Below are positions 14,412 through 20,374 of a stretch of 20,374 nucleotides of DNA, piece after piece (within the stretch, counting starts at the first letter, position 1; each line of letters opens with the position of its first letter). Source of the DNA: CAYHBO01 sp964354855. GTDB taxonomy: Bacteria > Babelota > Babeliae > Babelales > RVW-14. The notes under the pieces were generated by a model. The model did not search any database. It was not told the DNA's origin and was given only the letters and a program-made list of their open reading frames with translations. The stretch spans positions 1-20,374 of the forward strand of contig CAYHBO010000028.1 of NCBI GenBank assembly GCA_964354855.1, read 5' to 3'. A program made the translations under genes and the position numbers.

Positions 14412-15833
14412 ATGATTCATCGTTCAATTGTTTTCCAAAATGTTGCCTTAACATTTCCCCATAAAGTTTGTTTTGAAGGGCTAACTACCCAAATCTCGTA
14501 TGGTAGTCGCATTGCCATCATCGGTCGTAATGGCAGTGGTAAGTCCACATTGCTTAAGATGCTGCAGGGCATGGTAGAGCCAAGTGATGGTTTTGTTCGT
14601 GTTCCCGATGATGTGGTGTTTGGCTATGTTCCACAAACGGTTCAAGATTTTGATGATGTCAGTGGTGGTCAGCGGTTTAACAAAGCATTAACCGGAGTCT
14701 TGGCTCAAGATCCAAATGTTCTTTTGTTGGATGAGCCGACTAATCACCTTGATCTGAGTAATCGACGGTCATTGATGCGTATGTTGCGCAATTTTCAAGG
14801 AACATTGATTATTGTATCCCATGATGTTGAGTTGCTTAAAACCTGTGTTGATACGCTCTGGCATATTGATGAGGGAAGAATTGAGTTTGTTTCTGGTGGC
14901 TATGAAAACTTCGTAGCATCGTTGCTTAATCAGCGTGAAAAGCTTGAATCTCAATTAAGTTTATTAAAACGTGAGCAAAAACAAAGTCATCTTGGGTTAA
15001 TGCGAGAACAAGATCGTGCAAAAAAGCGAAAAATTCAGGGCGAGAAAAGATATGCCGGAGATACGATAGCACTTCGGGCTGCTCAGGGTAGTGGGCAACG
15101 TACCATGAATAAGAACAAGGGCCGTTTGGCTGAAGATAAGCAAGATATTTTAGAGCAGTTGGCAAATATTAGAGTCTCTGAGATTATTACTCCTAAATTT
15201 TCACTTGAAGCCAAAGATTTAGGAGCAGGAGCTCTTGTTTCGGTTTCTGATGGTTCTTGTGGCTATGAACAGCCAGTCTTAAGTGAGATAAGTTTATCGA
15301 TTGGTAGCCATGAACGTGTGATATTGAAGGGCGATAATGGCTCTGGTAAGTCAACTCTGGTTAAAGCAATCTTGGGTGATTTTCAGGTAGCATGTTTAGG
15401 TAATTGGTTGATGCCTAAGCAGGCAGATATAGGGTATCTAGATCAACACTATAAAAATGTTGATGACCAAAAAACGGTGTTCGAAACGATTCGCTCTCTG
15501 ATGAAAGATGGCTCTGATGCAGATGTTCGCTCCCATCTTAATGACTTTCTTTTTCGTAAGAACGAAGAAGTTATGGCATTGGGTAGCACGCTTTCAGGTG
15601 GCGAGAAAGTACGGCTATCGCTTGCTTGTATCGCCGCAAAAACACCAAAGCTTTTGATTTTGGATGAAATCACGAACAATCTTGATTTAGAAACACGTGA
15701 GTATGTTATTCAGGTGCTGAAAGGGTATCCAGGAGCCATGATTATTATTTCTCACGATGAAGACTTTGTGCGAAGTGTTGGTGTTGATACGGTGTATGAA
15801 ATTAAGCATGGGAAATTAAAATTTAACGTATGA
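14412..15833 (+). CDS. ABC-F family ATPase with compact first domain (ribosome-protection type)
   Basis: This 473-residue protein has two ABC domains and no membrane segment, as in ABC-F factors that bind the ribosomal E site. Domain 1: Walker A GRNGSGKST (38-46), signature SGGQ (84-87), Walker B LLLDEPTNHLD (104-114). Domain 2: Walker A GDNGSGKST (307-315), signature SGGE (395-398), Walker B LILDEITNNLD (415-425). The charged linker lies at about 170-255. Only 37 residues separate Walker A and signature in domain 1, far fewer than in EttA or Uup. This matches the compact first domain of Vga/Msr/Lsa-type resistance factors, as does WHIDEGRIEFVSGGYENFV. ATG 14412 with GAGAGAG eight bases upstream is preferred; a TTG 23 codons earlier is not. 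Whether it gives resistance is unknown. Confidence 0.85.
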   Translation: MIHRSIVFQNVALTFPHKVCFEGLTTQISYGSRIAIIGRNGSGKSTLLKMLQGMVEPSDGFVRVPDDVVFGYVPQTVQDFDDVSGGQRFNKALTGVLAQDPNVLLLDEPTNHLDLSNRRSLMRMLRNFQGTLIIVSHDVELLKTCVDTLWHIDEGRIEFVSGGYENFVASLLNQREKLESQLSLLKREQKQSHLGLMREQDRAKKRKIQGEKRYAGDTIALRAAQGSGQRTMNKNKGRLAEDKQDILEQLANIRVSEIITPKFSLEAKDLGAGALVSVSDGSCGYEQPVLSEISLSIGSHERVILKGDNGSGKSTLVKAILGDFQVACLGNWLMPKQADIGYLDQHYKNVDDQKTVFETIRSLMKDGSDADVRSHLNDFLFRKNEEVMALGSTLSGGEKVRLSLACIAAKTPKLLILDEITNNLDLETREYVIQVLKGYPGAMIIISHDEDFVRSVGVDTVYEIKHGKLKFNV

Positions 15834-15835
15834 AT

Positions 15836-16330
15836 TTACGTAGTACTTGGCTCTTCTATCTTGTGAACAAGTAATGTAGGACGCTCTTTGCGGACATATT
15901 TGAGTTGTTTTATAATTTCTGATGATTCGAATAGATAGTTAGCATCACCCATTTTTAGACATGGAACCTGTTGTTTGCCACCAGTGAGTGAGCTTAATTC
16001 GTCCAAGATCGTTGTATCGCTTTCTACGTTTTTGGTAAGAACATTGATTTTTTCCTGTTTAAGAAAGCTGGTTACCTTGGTGCAGTAAGGGCAATCGTTA
16101 CAAACATAGAGGGTAAGGTCCGTGATTTCATCAGGACTCATTTCAGGGATTTGTAATGTATCTTTGTTTGTACTGCATAAAAGGGTGCTTTGTCTTAGCA
16201 TATTTTCAGCTGAGAAACGTTGATTTCGTTTGATGATATTAAGTGTCAAAACAAGAGACAGCGAAACAATGGCAAAAAAAATTTTGGGGATGAAAGATCT
16301 TTGAAATATCGGTTTTCTTTCTTTTTTCAT
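15836..16330 (-). CDS. Membrane-anchored glutaredoxin-like protein
   Basis: This 164-residue protein has an N-terminal basic stretch and one membrane helix (about 15-34), then a glutaredoxin/thioredoxin-fold domain. TLYVCNDCPYCTKVTSFL (73-90) carries the redox pair Cys80 and Cys83 in CPYC; QVPCLKMG holds the cis-proline (Pro123); YLFESSEIIKQL (132-143) is the usual glutathione-side helix. An extra Cys77 gives CxxCxxC. Because positive charges precede the helix, the domain is expected on the periplasmic side, where it could act on disulfides; that topology is inferred. The gene ends 2 nt from the convergent ABC-F gene. No strong ribosome site precedes its ATG. Confidence 0.8.
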   Translation of the reverse strand: MKKERKPIFQRSFIPKIFFAIVSLSLVLTLNIIKRNQRFSAENMLRQSTLLCSTNKDTLQIPEMSPDEITDLTLYVCNDCPYCTKVTSFLKQEKINVLTKNVESDTTILDELSSLTGGKQQVPCLKMGDANYLFESSEIIKQLKYVRKERPTLLVHKIEEPSTT

Positions 16331-16453
16331 GTGGTAATCTCATAAGGATAGCGCGTGTAATTATTTTTTAACCCCTCATTGTTGCATAAAACGCTATTCT
16401 TGTAAAACCTCTTGTATTTTTTCTGTTTTTTGTGGTTTAGCTAATTTGCCAAA

Positions 16454-16481
16454 TTGGCCTTTATTGTTTAAACTGTATAAG
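16454..16481 (+). promoter_or_regulatory. Candidate promoter of the grpE operon
   Basis: TTGGCC (16454-16459), 16 bases, then TATAAG (16476-16481), giving a leader of about 40 nt before grpE. Neither a CIRCE inverted repeat nor a sigma-32-type promoter was found in 16331-16526. Confidence 0.45.
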
Positions 16482-16526
16482 GGGTTTCATGGAAGATACA
16501 AACAATTTTATCGAAAGAGACTATTT

Positions 16527-17027
16527 ATGATGGATCATGAAAAAGAACAGGAACTTGAGTTTCAAGAAGAATCAGTTGTCAATCAAACTATTCAAGCCGA
16601 AGAAGCTTCATATAAAGATCTTTATATGCGTCTTAACGCAGATTTTCAGAATTTTAAACGACGTGTAGACAAAGAGCGCATTGAGTGGATGCAAACAGCA
16701 CAGGTGCATGTTCTTGAGAAATTATTAACAATTTTTGATGAACTTGATCGTGCAATACATCTTTCGGAGCAACAGCATCCGTCTCCTGAAGTTGTTATAT
16801 GCTTAGAAGGATTTAAACTTATCCAAAAAAACTGGCATAAAGCATTGAGTGGCCTTGGCGTTAAAGAAGTGCCTACTGATGGAGCTTTTGATCCGATGTT
16901 GCATGAGGCATTGATGCATGCGCAGGCCCCTGATAAAAAATCAGGAGATATTGTTAATGTCTTTAGTAAAGGATATCAACTTAAAGATAAAGTTATTCAA
17001 CACGCTAAAGTGAGTGTTGCACAATAA
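16527..17027 (+). CDS. grpE: GrpE, nucleotide exchange factor for DnaK
   Basis: This 166-residue protein releases ADP from the chaperone DnaK. A Glu-rich N-terminus and long helix (YKDLYMRLNADFQNFKRRVDKER) precede the C-terminal beta domain, where GVKEVPTDGAFDPMLHEAL and the closing VFSKGYQLKDKVIQHAKVSV match the GrpE signature. ATG 16527 is chosen because GAAAGAG lies about seven bases upstream and two ATGs follow each other there; an ATG at 16446 would add 27 residues of unrelated sequence. No dnaK or dnaJ is seen beside it. It heads a run of four plus-strand genes with gaps of 55, 64 and 5 nt. Confidence 0.93.
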   Translation: MMDHEKEQELEFQEESVVNQTIQAEEASYKDLYMRLNADFQNFKRRVDKERIEWMQTAQVHVLEKLLTIFDELDRAIHLSEQQHPSPEVVICLEGFKLIQKNWHKALSGLGVKEVPTDGAFDPMLHEALMHAQAPDKKSGDIVNVFSKGYQLKDKVIQHAKVSVAQ

Positions 17028-17082
17028 CCTTGGTGTTTTATAACCTTGCATGGTAAGGTCTAACCAGCAGGGAGGGATTTAT

Positions 17083-17862
17083 ATGAGTTATCTACCACGT
17101 AGACGTCGGCTTAAATTCATGTTGCGAACACGGTTGTTATTCAAGCAACGATTACATCGATTACCTAATTTATTTACTTTGGGTAATGCCTTTTTTGGTT
17201 TTGCTTCGATTATCTTTGCAAGCAATGGTGATTTGGTTCCTGCAGCTTATTTTATTTTATTCGGAGCATTTTTTGATGCACTGGATGGAAGAATTGCACG
17301 GATTATGGGGACGACTTCAGCGTTAGGTGAACAGCTTGACTCTCTTTGTGATGCAATTTCATTCTGCTTAGCTCCTGCGTTTCTCGTTTATCATTGGGAA
17401 CTTTTTCGTATAGGGGCTCTTGGATTTATGGCTAGTTCGGTATTTTTACTGGCTGGACTTGTACGCCTTGCACGTTTTAATATTACGAAATCAGAACAAT
17501 CAATTTTCTTTTTAGGAGTGCCGTCAACCGTTGCAGGTTGTTTTCTGGCAACGATATCACTTACCACGGGAAGTTTGGCTACAAAACCTTATTTTATGGG
17601 ATGCTTGCTTACTATGATGGTTCTTCTTGCCTACTTGATGGTTAGTTCAATTCGTTTTCCAACGTTTAAATACGTTTCTAAGTGGTGGTATGCTTTCTCG
17701 GTAATACTCTTGATTATGTGTGTTACAACGCTTGGATTTATCAAAATGCTTTTAGGTCTTTTTCTCTTCTACTTTTTGTTTGCCTTTGAAGAGACACTTA
17801 GAGCCAAATATCTTAGTAGTAAGTGTTACACAAAAAGAATGCGCAAAAATCTTTTGATGTGA
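17083..17862 (+). CDS. pssA: CDP-diacylglycerol-serine O-phosphatidyltransferase
   Basis: This 259-residue integral membrane enzyme joins CDP-diacylglycerol and serine to give phosphatidylserine, the precursor of phosphatidylethanolamine. The complete CDP-alcohol phosphotransferase motif is present: Asp65-x2-Asp68-Gly69-x2-Ala72-Arg73-x8-Gly82-x3-Asp86-x3-Asp90. The LPNLFTLGNAFFGFASI start and the later VRLARFN and FFLGVPSTVAG segments point to the PssA branch rather than PgsA. There are about six to eight hydrophobic helices, and the N-terminus is very basic (PRRRRLKF, RTR). ATG 17083 has a perfect GGAGG seven bases upstream; the ATG at 17050 has no such site. No decarboxylase gene (psd) is adjacent within the window. 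Confidence 0.9.
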   Translation: MSYLPRRRRLKFMLRTRLLFKQRLHRLPNLFTLGNAFFGFASIIFASNGDLVPAAYFILFGAFFDALDGRIARIMGTTSALGEQLDSLCDAISFCLAPAFLVYHWELFRIGALGFMASSVFLLAGLVRLARFNITKSEQSIFFLGVPSTVAGCFLATISLTTGSLATKPYFMGCLLTMMVLLAYLMVSSIRFPTFKYVSKWWYAFSVILLIMCVTTLGFIKMLLGLFLFYFLFAFEETLRAKYLSSKCYTKRMRKNLLM

Positions 17863-17926
17863 TAACCTGTTCCAATCGTTTTTTTATTCTGTTAATGAAG
17901 AGTTTTTGTTTATTTAAGGAGAATTT

Positions 17927-19561
17927 ATGCTGTGTGGTAAATCTATAAGATCATTATTGTTTATGCTCGGTGGAGGCGCGGTAGTTGCAGCTCTTGCATA
18001 CTATGTTTATTACAACCATGATGAGATTAATCAACTTAAAAAAATGTATCAGAAGTCACAAGTAGTGCAGCGTGTTAAATCAGCAGAAAAACAGGTAACA
18101 GAAAAACAGATCGATGTTTCCGATAAGCCGATTGTTGGAGGTGGATCCTGGCTTACGGTGCAGAAGCAGGTAAAAGATACGGTTGTACAAGTTTTTGCAA
18201 ATACGGTTGATTTTAATTGGCTTGAACCTTACAAGACACCAAAGCAAGGGCTTTCTTCAGGAAGTGGTTTTTTTATTAATGCTGAAGGTGATATTATTTC
18301 TAATTATCATGTGGTGGCGCAAGCGGTTAATGTTCAGATTCAAATTCCAAGCTTTGGGCTTAAACGTTTTGATGTTGAGATTGTTGGCGTTAGTCCTGAT
18401 CGAGACATTGCTCTTTTGAGGCTTGCTGAGGATGTTCGTAAAGAAATTCAAGCAAAATTAAAAACGATCCCGTATTTAAAATTAGGCAATTCTGATGAAA
18501 TTTTACGCTCTCATGAAGTGTTAGCGCTTGGTTATCCGTTAGGACAGTCTCGTTTAAAGAGTACTCTTGGTATTGTAAGTGGCAGAGAGCGTCTTGGTTA
18601 TTTTGGTTATATTCAAGTAACCACACCGCTAAACCCTGGAAACTCTGGAGGTCCAGCTCTTAATGAACAAGGTGAAGTTATTGGTATTAACACTGCGGTT
18701 ATTTCAGGTGCGCAGAACATTGGTTACATCATTCCAATTAATGAAGTAACTAATGCATTACAAGATCTTCGTAAAGTTAAATTGTTGAGAAAGCCGACTC
18801 TTGGGTGTATTTTCACCTACTCAAGTCCTGAGATGGTTAATTATTTACATAACCCCTCAGAAGGTGGTTGGTATGTTGCTAAAGTTTTTGATAACACGTT
18901 AATCAAAGATGTTGGCATTAAAGATGAAGATATGTTGTATGAAGTTGATGGCCTGAAAATCGATATGTATGGTGAATTGAATGTTTCATGGAGTGAAGAC
19001 AAAGTATCATTCTTTGAGCTATTAAATCGATATAATCTTAATGAAGACATTCATTTTTTAATGTATCGCAAAGGAAAACCACTTGAATTTACTTTTAAAT
19101 TTGAGCCAAAATATTTGCCAGCAATTCGTACGGTGTATCCTGAATTTGAATCTGAAATGATTGACTATGAGATCATTGGTGGGCTTACGGTTATGAATCT
19201 TACGCTTAATCATCTTGGTATTTTATTACAGAATTCACCTGATCTTATTAAGTACGGTCGTATTGATAATCAACAAAAACCGGTGATTATTATTACGCAA
19301 GTGATTCCAAATTCTCAAGCATATGAATCACGTATTTTACGACCAGGTGAGATTATTGAAGAAGTTAATGGTCAAAAAATAGAGACGCTTAAAGACTTTA
19401 GAGAAGCGGTTCTTAAAAGTAAAAAGTCTGGCTTTATTACTTTGAAAATGGCGGATAATCTCTGTGCTATTCTTTCGCTTGATAAAGTTTTGAAAGAAGA
19501 AGAAATGCTTTCTACTCGTTATTATTATAAACCTTCAGCTCTTATTAAAAAGTTAGCGTAG
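17927..19561 (+). CDS. HtrA/Deg-family serine protease with PDZ regions
   Basis: This 544-residue protease has an N-terminal membrane anchor (about 8-29), a short Lys/Gln-rich spacer and a trypsin-like domain with the triad His128 (NYHVV), Asp160 (DRDIALLRL) and Ser240 (NPGNSGGP). IGYIIPINEV closes the protease domain. A PDZ region follows at about 290-390 and a second, PDZ-like, near the end (PGEIIEEVNGQKIETLKDFREAV). The long interdomain part and overall size recall Deg proteases with two PDZ domains. It probably degrades or refolds damaged envelope proteins and stays anchored in the inner membrane. AAGGAG stands five bases before the ATG. Co-location with grpE suggests a stress-related operon. 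Confidence 0.9.
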   Translation: MLCGKSIRSLLFMLGGGAVVAALAYYVYYNHDEINQLKKMYQKSQVVQRVKSAEKQVTEKQIDVSDKPIVGGGSWLTVQKQVKDTVVQVFANTVDFNWLEPYKTPKQGLSSGSGFFINAEGDIISNYHVVAQAVNVQIQIPSFGLKRFDVEIVGVSPDRDIALLRLAEDVRKEIQAKLKTIPYLKLGNSDEILRSHEVLALGYPLGQSRLKSTLGIVSGRERLGYFGYIQVTTPLNPGNSGGPALNEQGEVIGINTAVISGAQNIGYIIPINEVTNALQDLRKVKLLRKPTLGCIFTYSSPEMVNYLHNPSEGGWYVAKVFDNTLIKDVGIKDEDMLYEVDGLKIDMYGELNVSWSEDKVSFFELLNRYNLNEDIHFLMYRKGKPLEFTFKFEPKYLPAIRTVYPEFESEMIDYEIIGGLTVMNLTLNHLGILLQNSPDLIKYGRIDNQQKPVIIITQVIPNSQAYESRILRPGEIIEEVNGQKIETLKDFREAVLKSKKSGFITLKMADNLCAILSLDKVLKEEEMLSTRYYYKPSALIKKLA

Positions 19562-19566
19562 AAAAT

Positions 19567-20313
19567 ATGTCAAAAAAAGAAATGCATCGGTTAGACAAAC
19601 TTGTACAAGAAAAATTTTCTCATCTGACGAGAAATCAGATACAAAGTTTTATTATTCAAGGATACCTTAAGGTTGACGGCAAAATTGCAACTAAGCCGGG
19701 AACGCCAACTAGTCCTGAAGCGTTACTTGAATTGACAATTGAAGAACCAAAATTTGTTTCAAGAGCCGGCTTCAAATTAGAAGCGGCTCTTGATCATTTT
19801 AAGCTCGATGTAACAGGACTTATTGTTATGGATGCTGGGATCTCAACCGGTGGATTTACTGATTGTATGTTGCAACGTGGTATTAAACGGGTCTATGGCG
19901 TTGATGTTGGCTATGGGCAGGTGCATGAAAAAATTACGCGTGATACACGGCTTATTTTGTTTGAAAAAACCAACTTGCGCCATCTTGAACGGCTTCCTGA
20001 GTTAGTTGATTTAGTTACTTTAGATCTTTCATTTATTTCTTTGTTAAAAGTTATTCCTGCCGTGAAAAATGTTCTTAAGCCAATCGGTAGCATTATTACC
20101 CTTATAAAACCACAATTTGAAGCTGAGCGTGAAGACATTAGGCGTGGTGGTATTGTGAGAGACGATGCGGTTCATCAACGCGTGATCGAAAAAATTAGGA
20201 TTGGCATGCTTGCTGAAGGTTTTGCGATGGTTGGGGTTATTGAGTCACCAATTCTTGGTGCTACTGCTGGCAATAAAGAGTTTCTTGCGTATTTTATTTC
20301 AAAAAATAGTTAA
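19567..20313 (+). CDS. tlyA: TlyA-family rRNA (cytidine-2'-O)-methyltransferase
   Basis: This 248-residue protein has an N-terminal S4 RNA-binding domain (about 6-60, RLDKLVQEKFSHLTRNQIQ) joined to an FtsJ-type methyltransferase. FVSRAGFKLEAAL follows the S4 domain; the S-adenosylmethionine site is DAGISTGGF (89-97). The Lys-Asp-Lys-Glu set of 2'-O-methyltransferases is present as Lys70, Asp153, Lys181 and Glu238. TlyA of Mycobacterium methylates 16S and 23S rRNA and sets capreomycin sensitivity; which rRNA is modified here cannot be read from sequence. It starts 5 nt after the HtrA stop and has no clear ribosome site, so it probably depends on translational coupling. Confidence 0.92.
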   Translation: MSKKEMHRLDKLVQEKFSHLTRNQIQSFIIQGYLKVDGKIATKPGTPTSPEALLELTIEEPKFVSRAGFKLEAALDHFKLDVTGLIVMDAGISTGGFTDCMLQRGIKRVYGVDVGYGQVHEKITRDTRLILFEKTNLRHLERLPELVDLVTLDLSFISLLKVIPAVKNVLKPIGSIITLIKPQFEAEREDIRRGGIVRDDAVHQRVIEKIRIGMLAEGFAMVGVIESPILGATAGNKEFLAYFISKNS

Positions 20314-20339
20314 GGTTTCTCGAGAGAATTAAGTTTCTT

Positions 20340-20374
20340 ATGGAAAATCTGGTGGATAAAGGCTTTATTTTTAA
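20340..20374 (+). CDS. Possible start of a further gene, cut by the window end
   Basis: An ATG opens a frame (MENLVDKGFIF) that runs off the end. The nearest purine-rich stretch (GAGAG) is too far upstream to be a good ribosome site, so this is only a possibility. Confidence 0.2.
   Translation, partial: MENLVDKGFIF

Noticed and set aside
14769..15165. Minus-strand open frames opposite the ABC-F gene
   Set aside because: They mirror a well-conserved ATPase gene and show no recognisable protein features.
16446..16526. Longer GrpE from ATG 16446
   Set aside because: The added residues cross the likely promoter and are unlike GrpE; ATG 16527 has a ribosome site.
17050..17082. Longer PssA from ATG 17050
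   Set aside because: The perfect GGAGG at 17071-17075 marks ATG 17083.
20318..20330. CTCGAG-centred near-palindrome after tlyA as a terminator
   Set aside because: The stem is very short and there is no T-run.

Overview
The window looks like chromosomal DNA of a diderm (Gram-negative type) bacterium. It is AT-rich, uses the standard code (TGA acts as a stop), has short intergenic gaps and encodes many proteins with signal peptides or membrane anchors. A TolC-like outer-membrane channel and a MacA-type adaptor imply two membranes. A decayed IS5-type transposase, a dispersed palindromic repeat read into a protein as WIPAFARMT, paralogous exported proteins of unknown function and two eukaryote-like folds (dual-specificity-phosphatase-like proteins and an animal-type cysteine dioxygenase) would fit a host-associated lineage such as Candidatus Dependentiae (TM6/Babeliae). 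That assignment is inference from style; no marker gene in the window proves it. No rRNA, tRNA or CRISPR array was seen.

Layout. 1-1811: two tandem paralogues with a dual-specificity-phosphatase-like fold whose catalytic cysteine is replaced by glycine; the first is cut by the window edge. 1812-2167: remains of an IS5-family transposase. 2168-6036: a giant multi-pass DUF2339-type membrane protein followed 2 nt later by an M48 metalloprotease. 5979-8406 (minus): a MacA-like adaptor and MacB-like permease. 8498-10116 (minus): two exported, probably paralogous proteins of unknown function, one with a frameshifted tail. 10313-12538 (plus): the matching ABC ATPase and a TolC-like channel. The four genes 5979-8406 and 10313-12538 together make a complete MacAB-TolC-type tripartite exporter, split over two diverging units with the exported proteins between them. 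A 42-bp near-repeat containing a likely promoter precedes both minus-strand units.

12542-13210 (minus) is an exported cysteine dioxygenase-like cupin. 13391-14099 (minus) is a HEPN/nucleotidyltransferase pair of toxin-antitoxin type. 14100-14411 is a divergent control region with a perfect 14-bp inverted repeat and, before the next gene, a six-codon leader ORF with hairpins. 14412-15833 is an ABC-F protein with the compact first ATPase domain typical of ribosome-protection factors. 15836-16330 (minus) is a membrane-anchored glutaredoxin. 16527-20313 (plus) is a probable housekeeping operon: grpE, pssA, an HtrA/Deg protease and tlyA, combining protein quality control, phospholipid synthesis and rRNA methylation.

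The observations most worth following are the paired pseudophosphatases, the ABC-F gene with its leader, the inverted repeat pair enclosing the start of the tolC-like gene, and the exported cysteine dioxygenase carrying the Cys-Tyr pair otherwise typical of eukaryotes.
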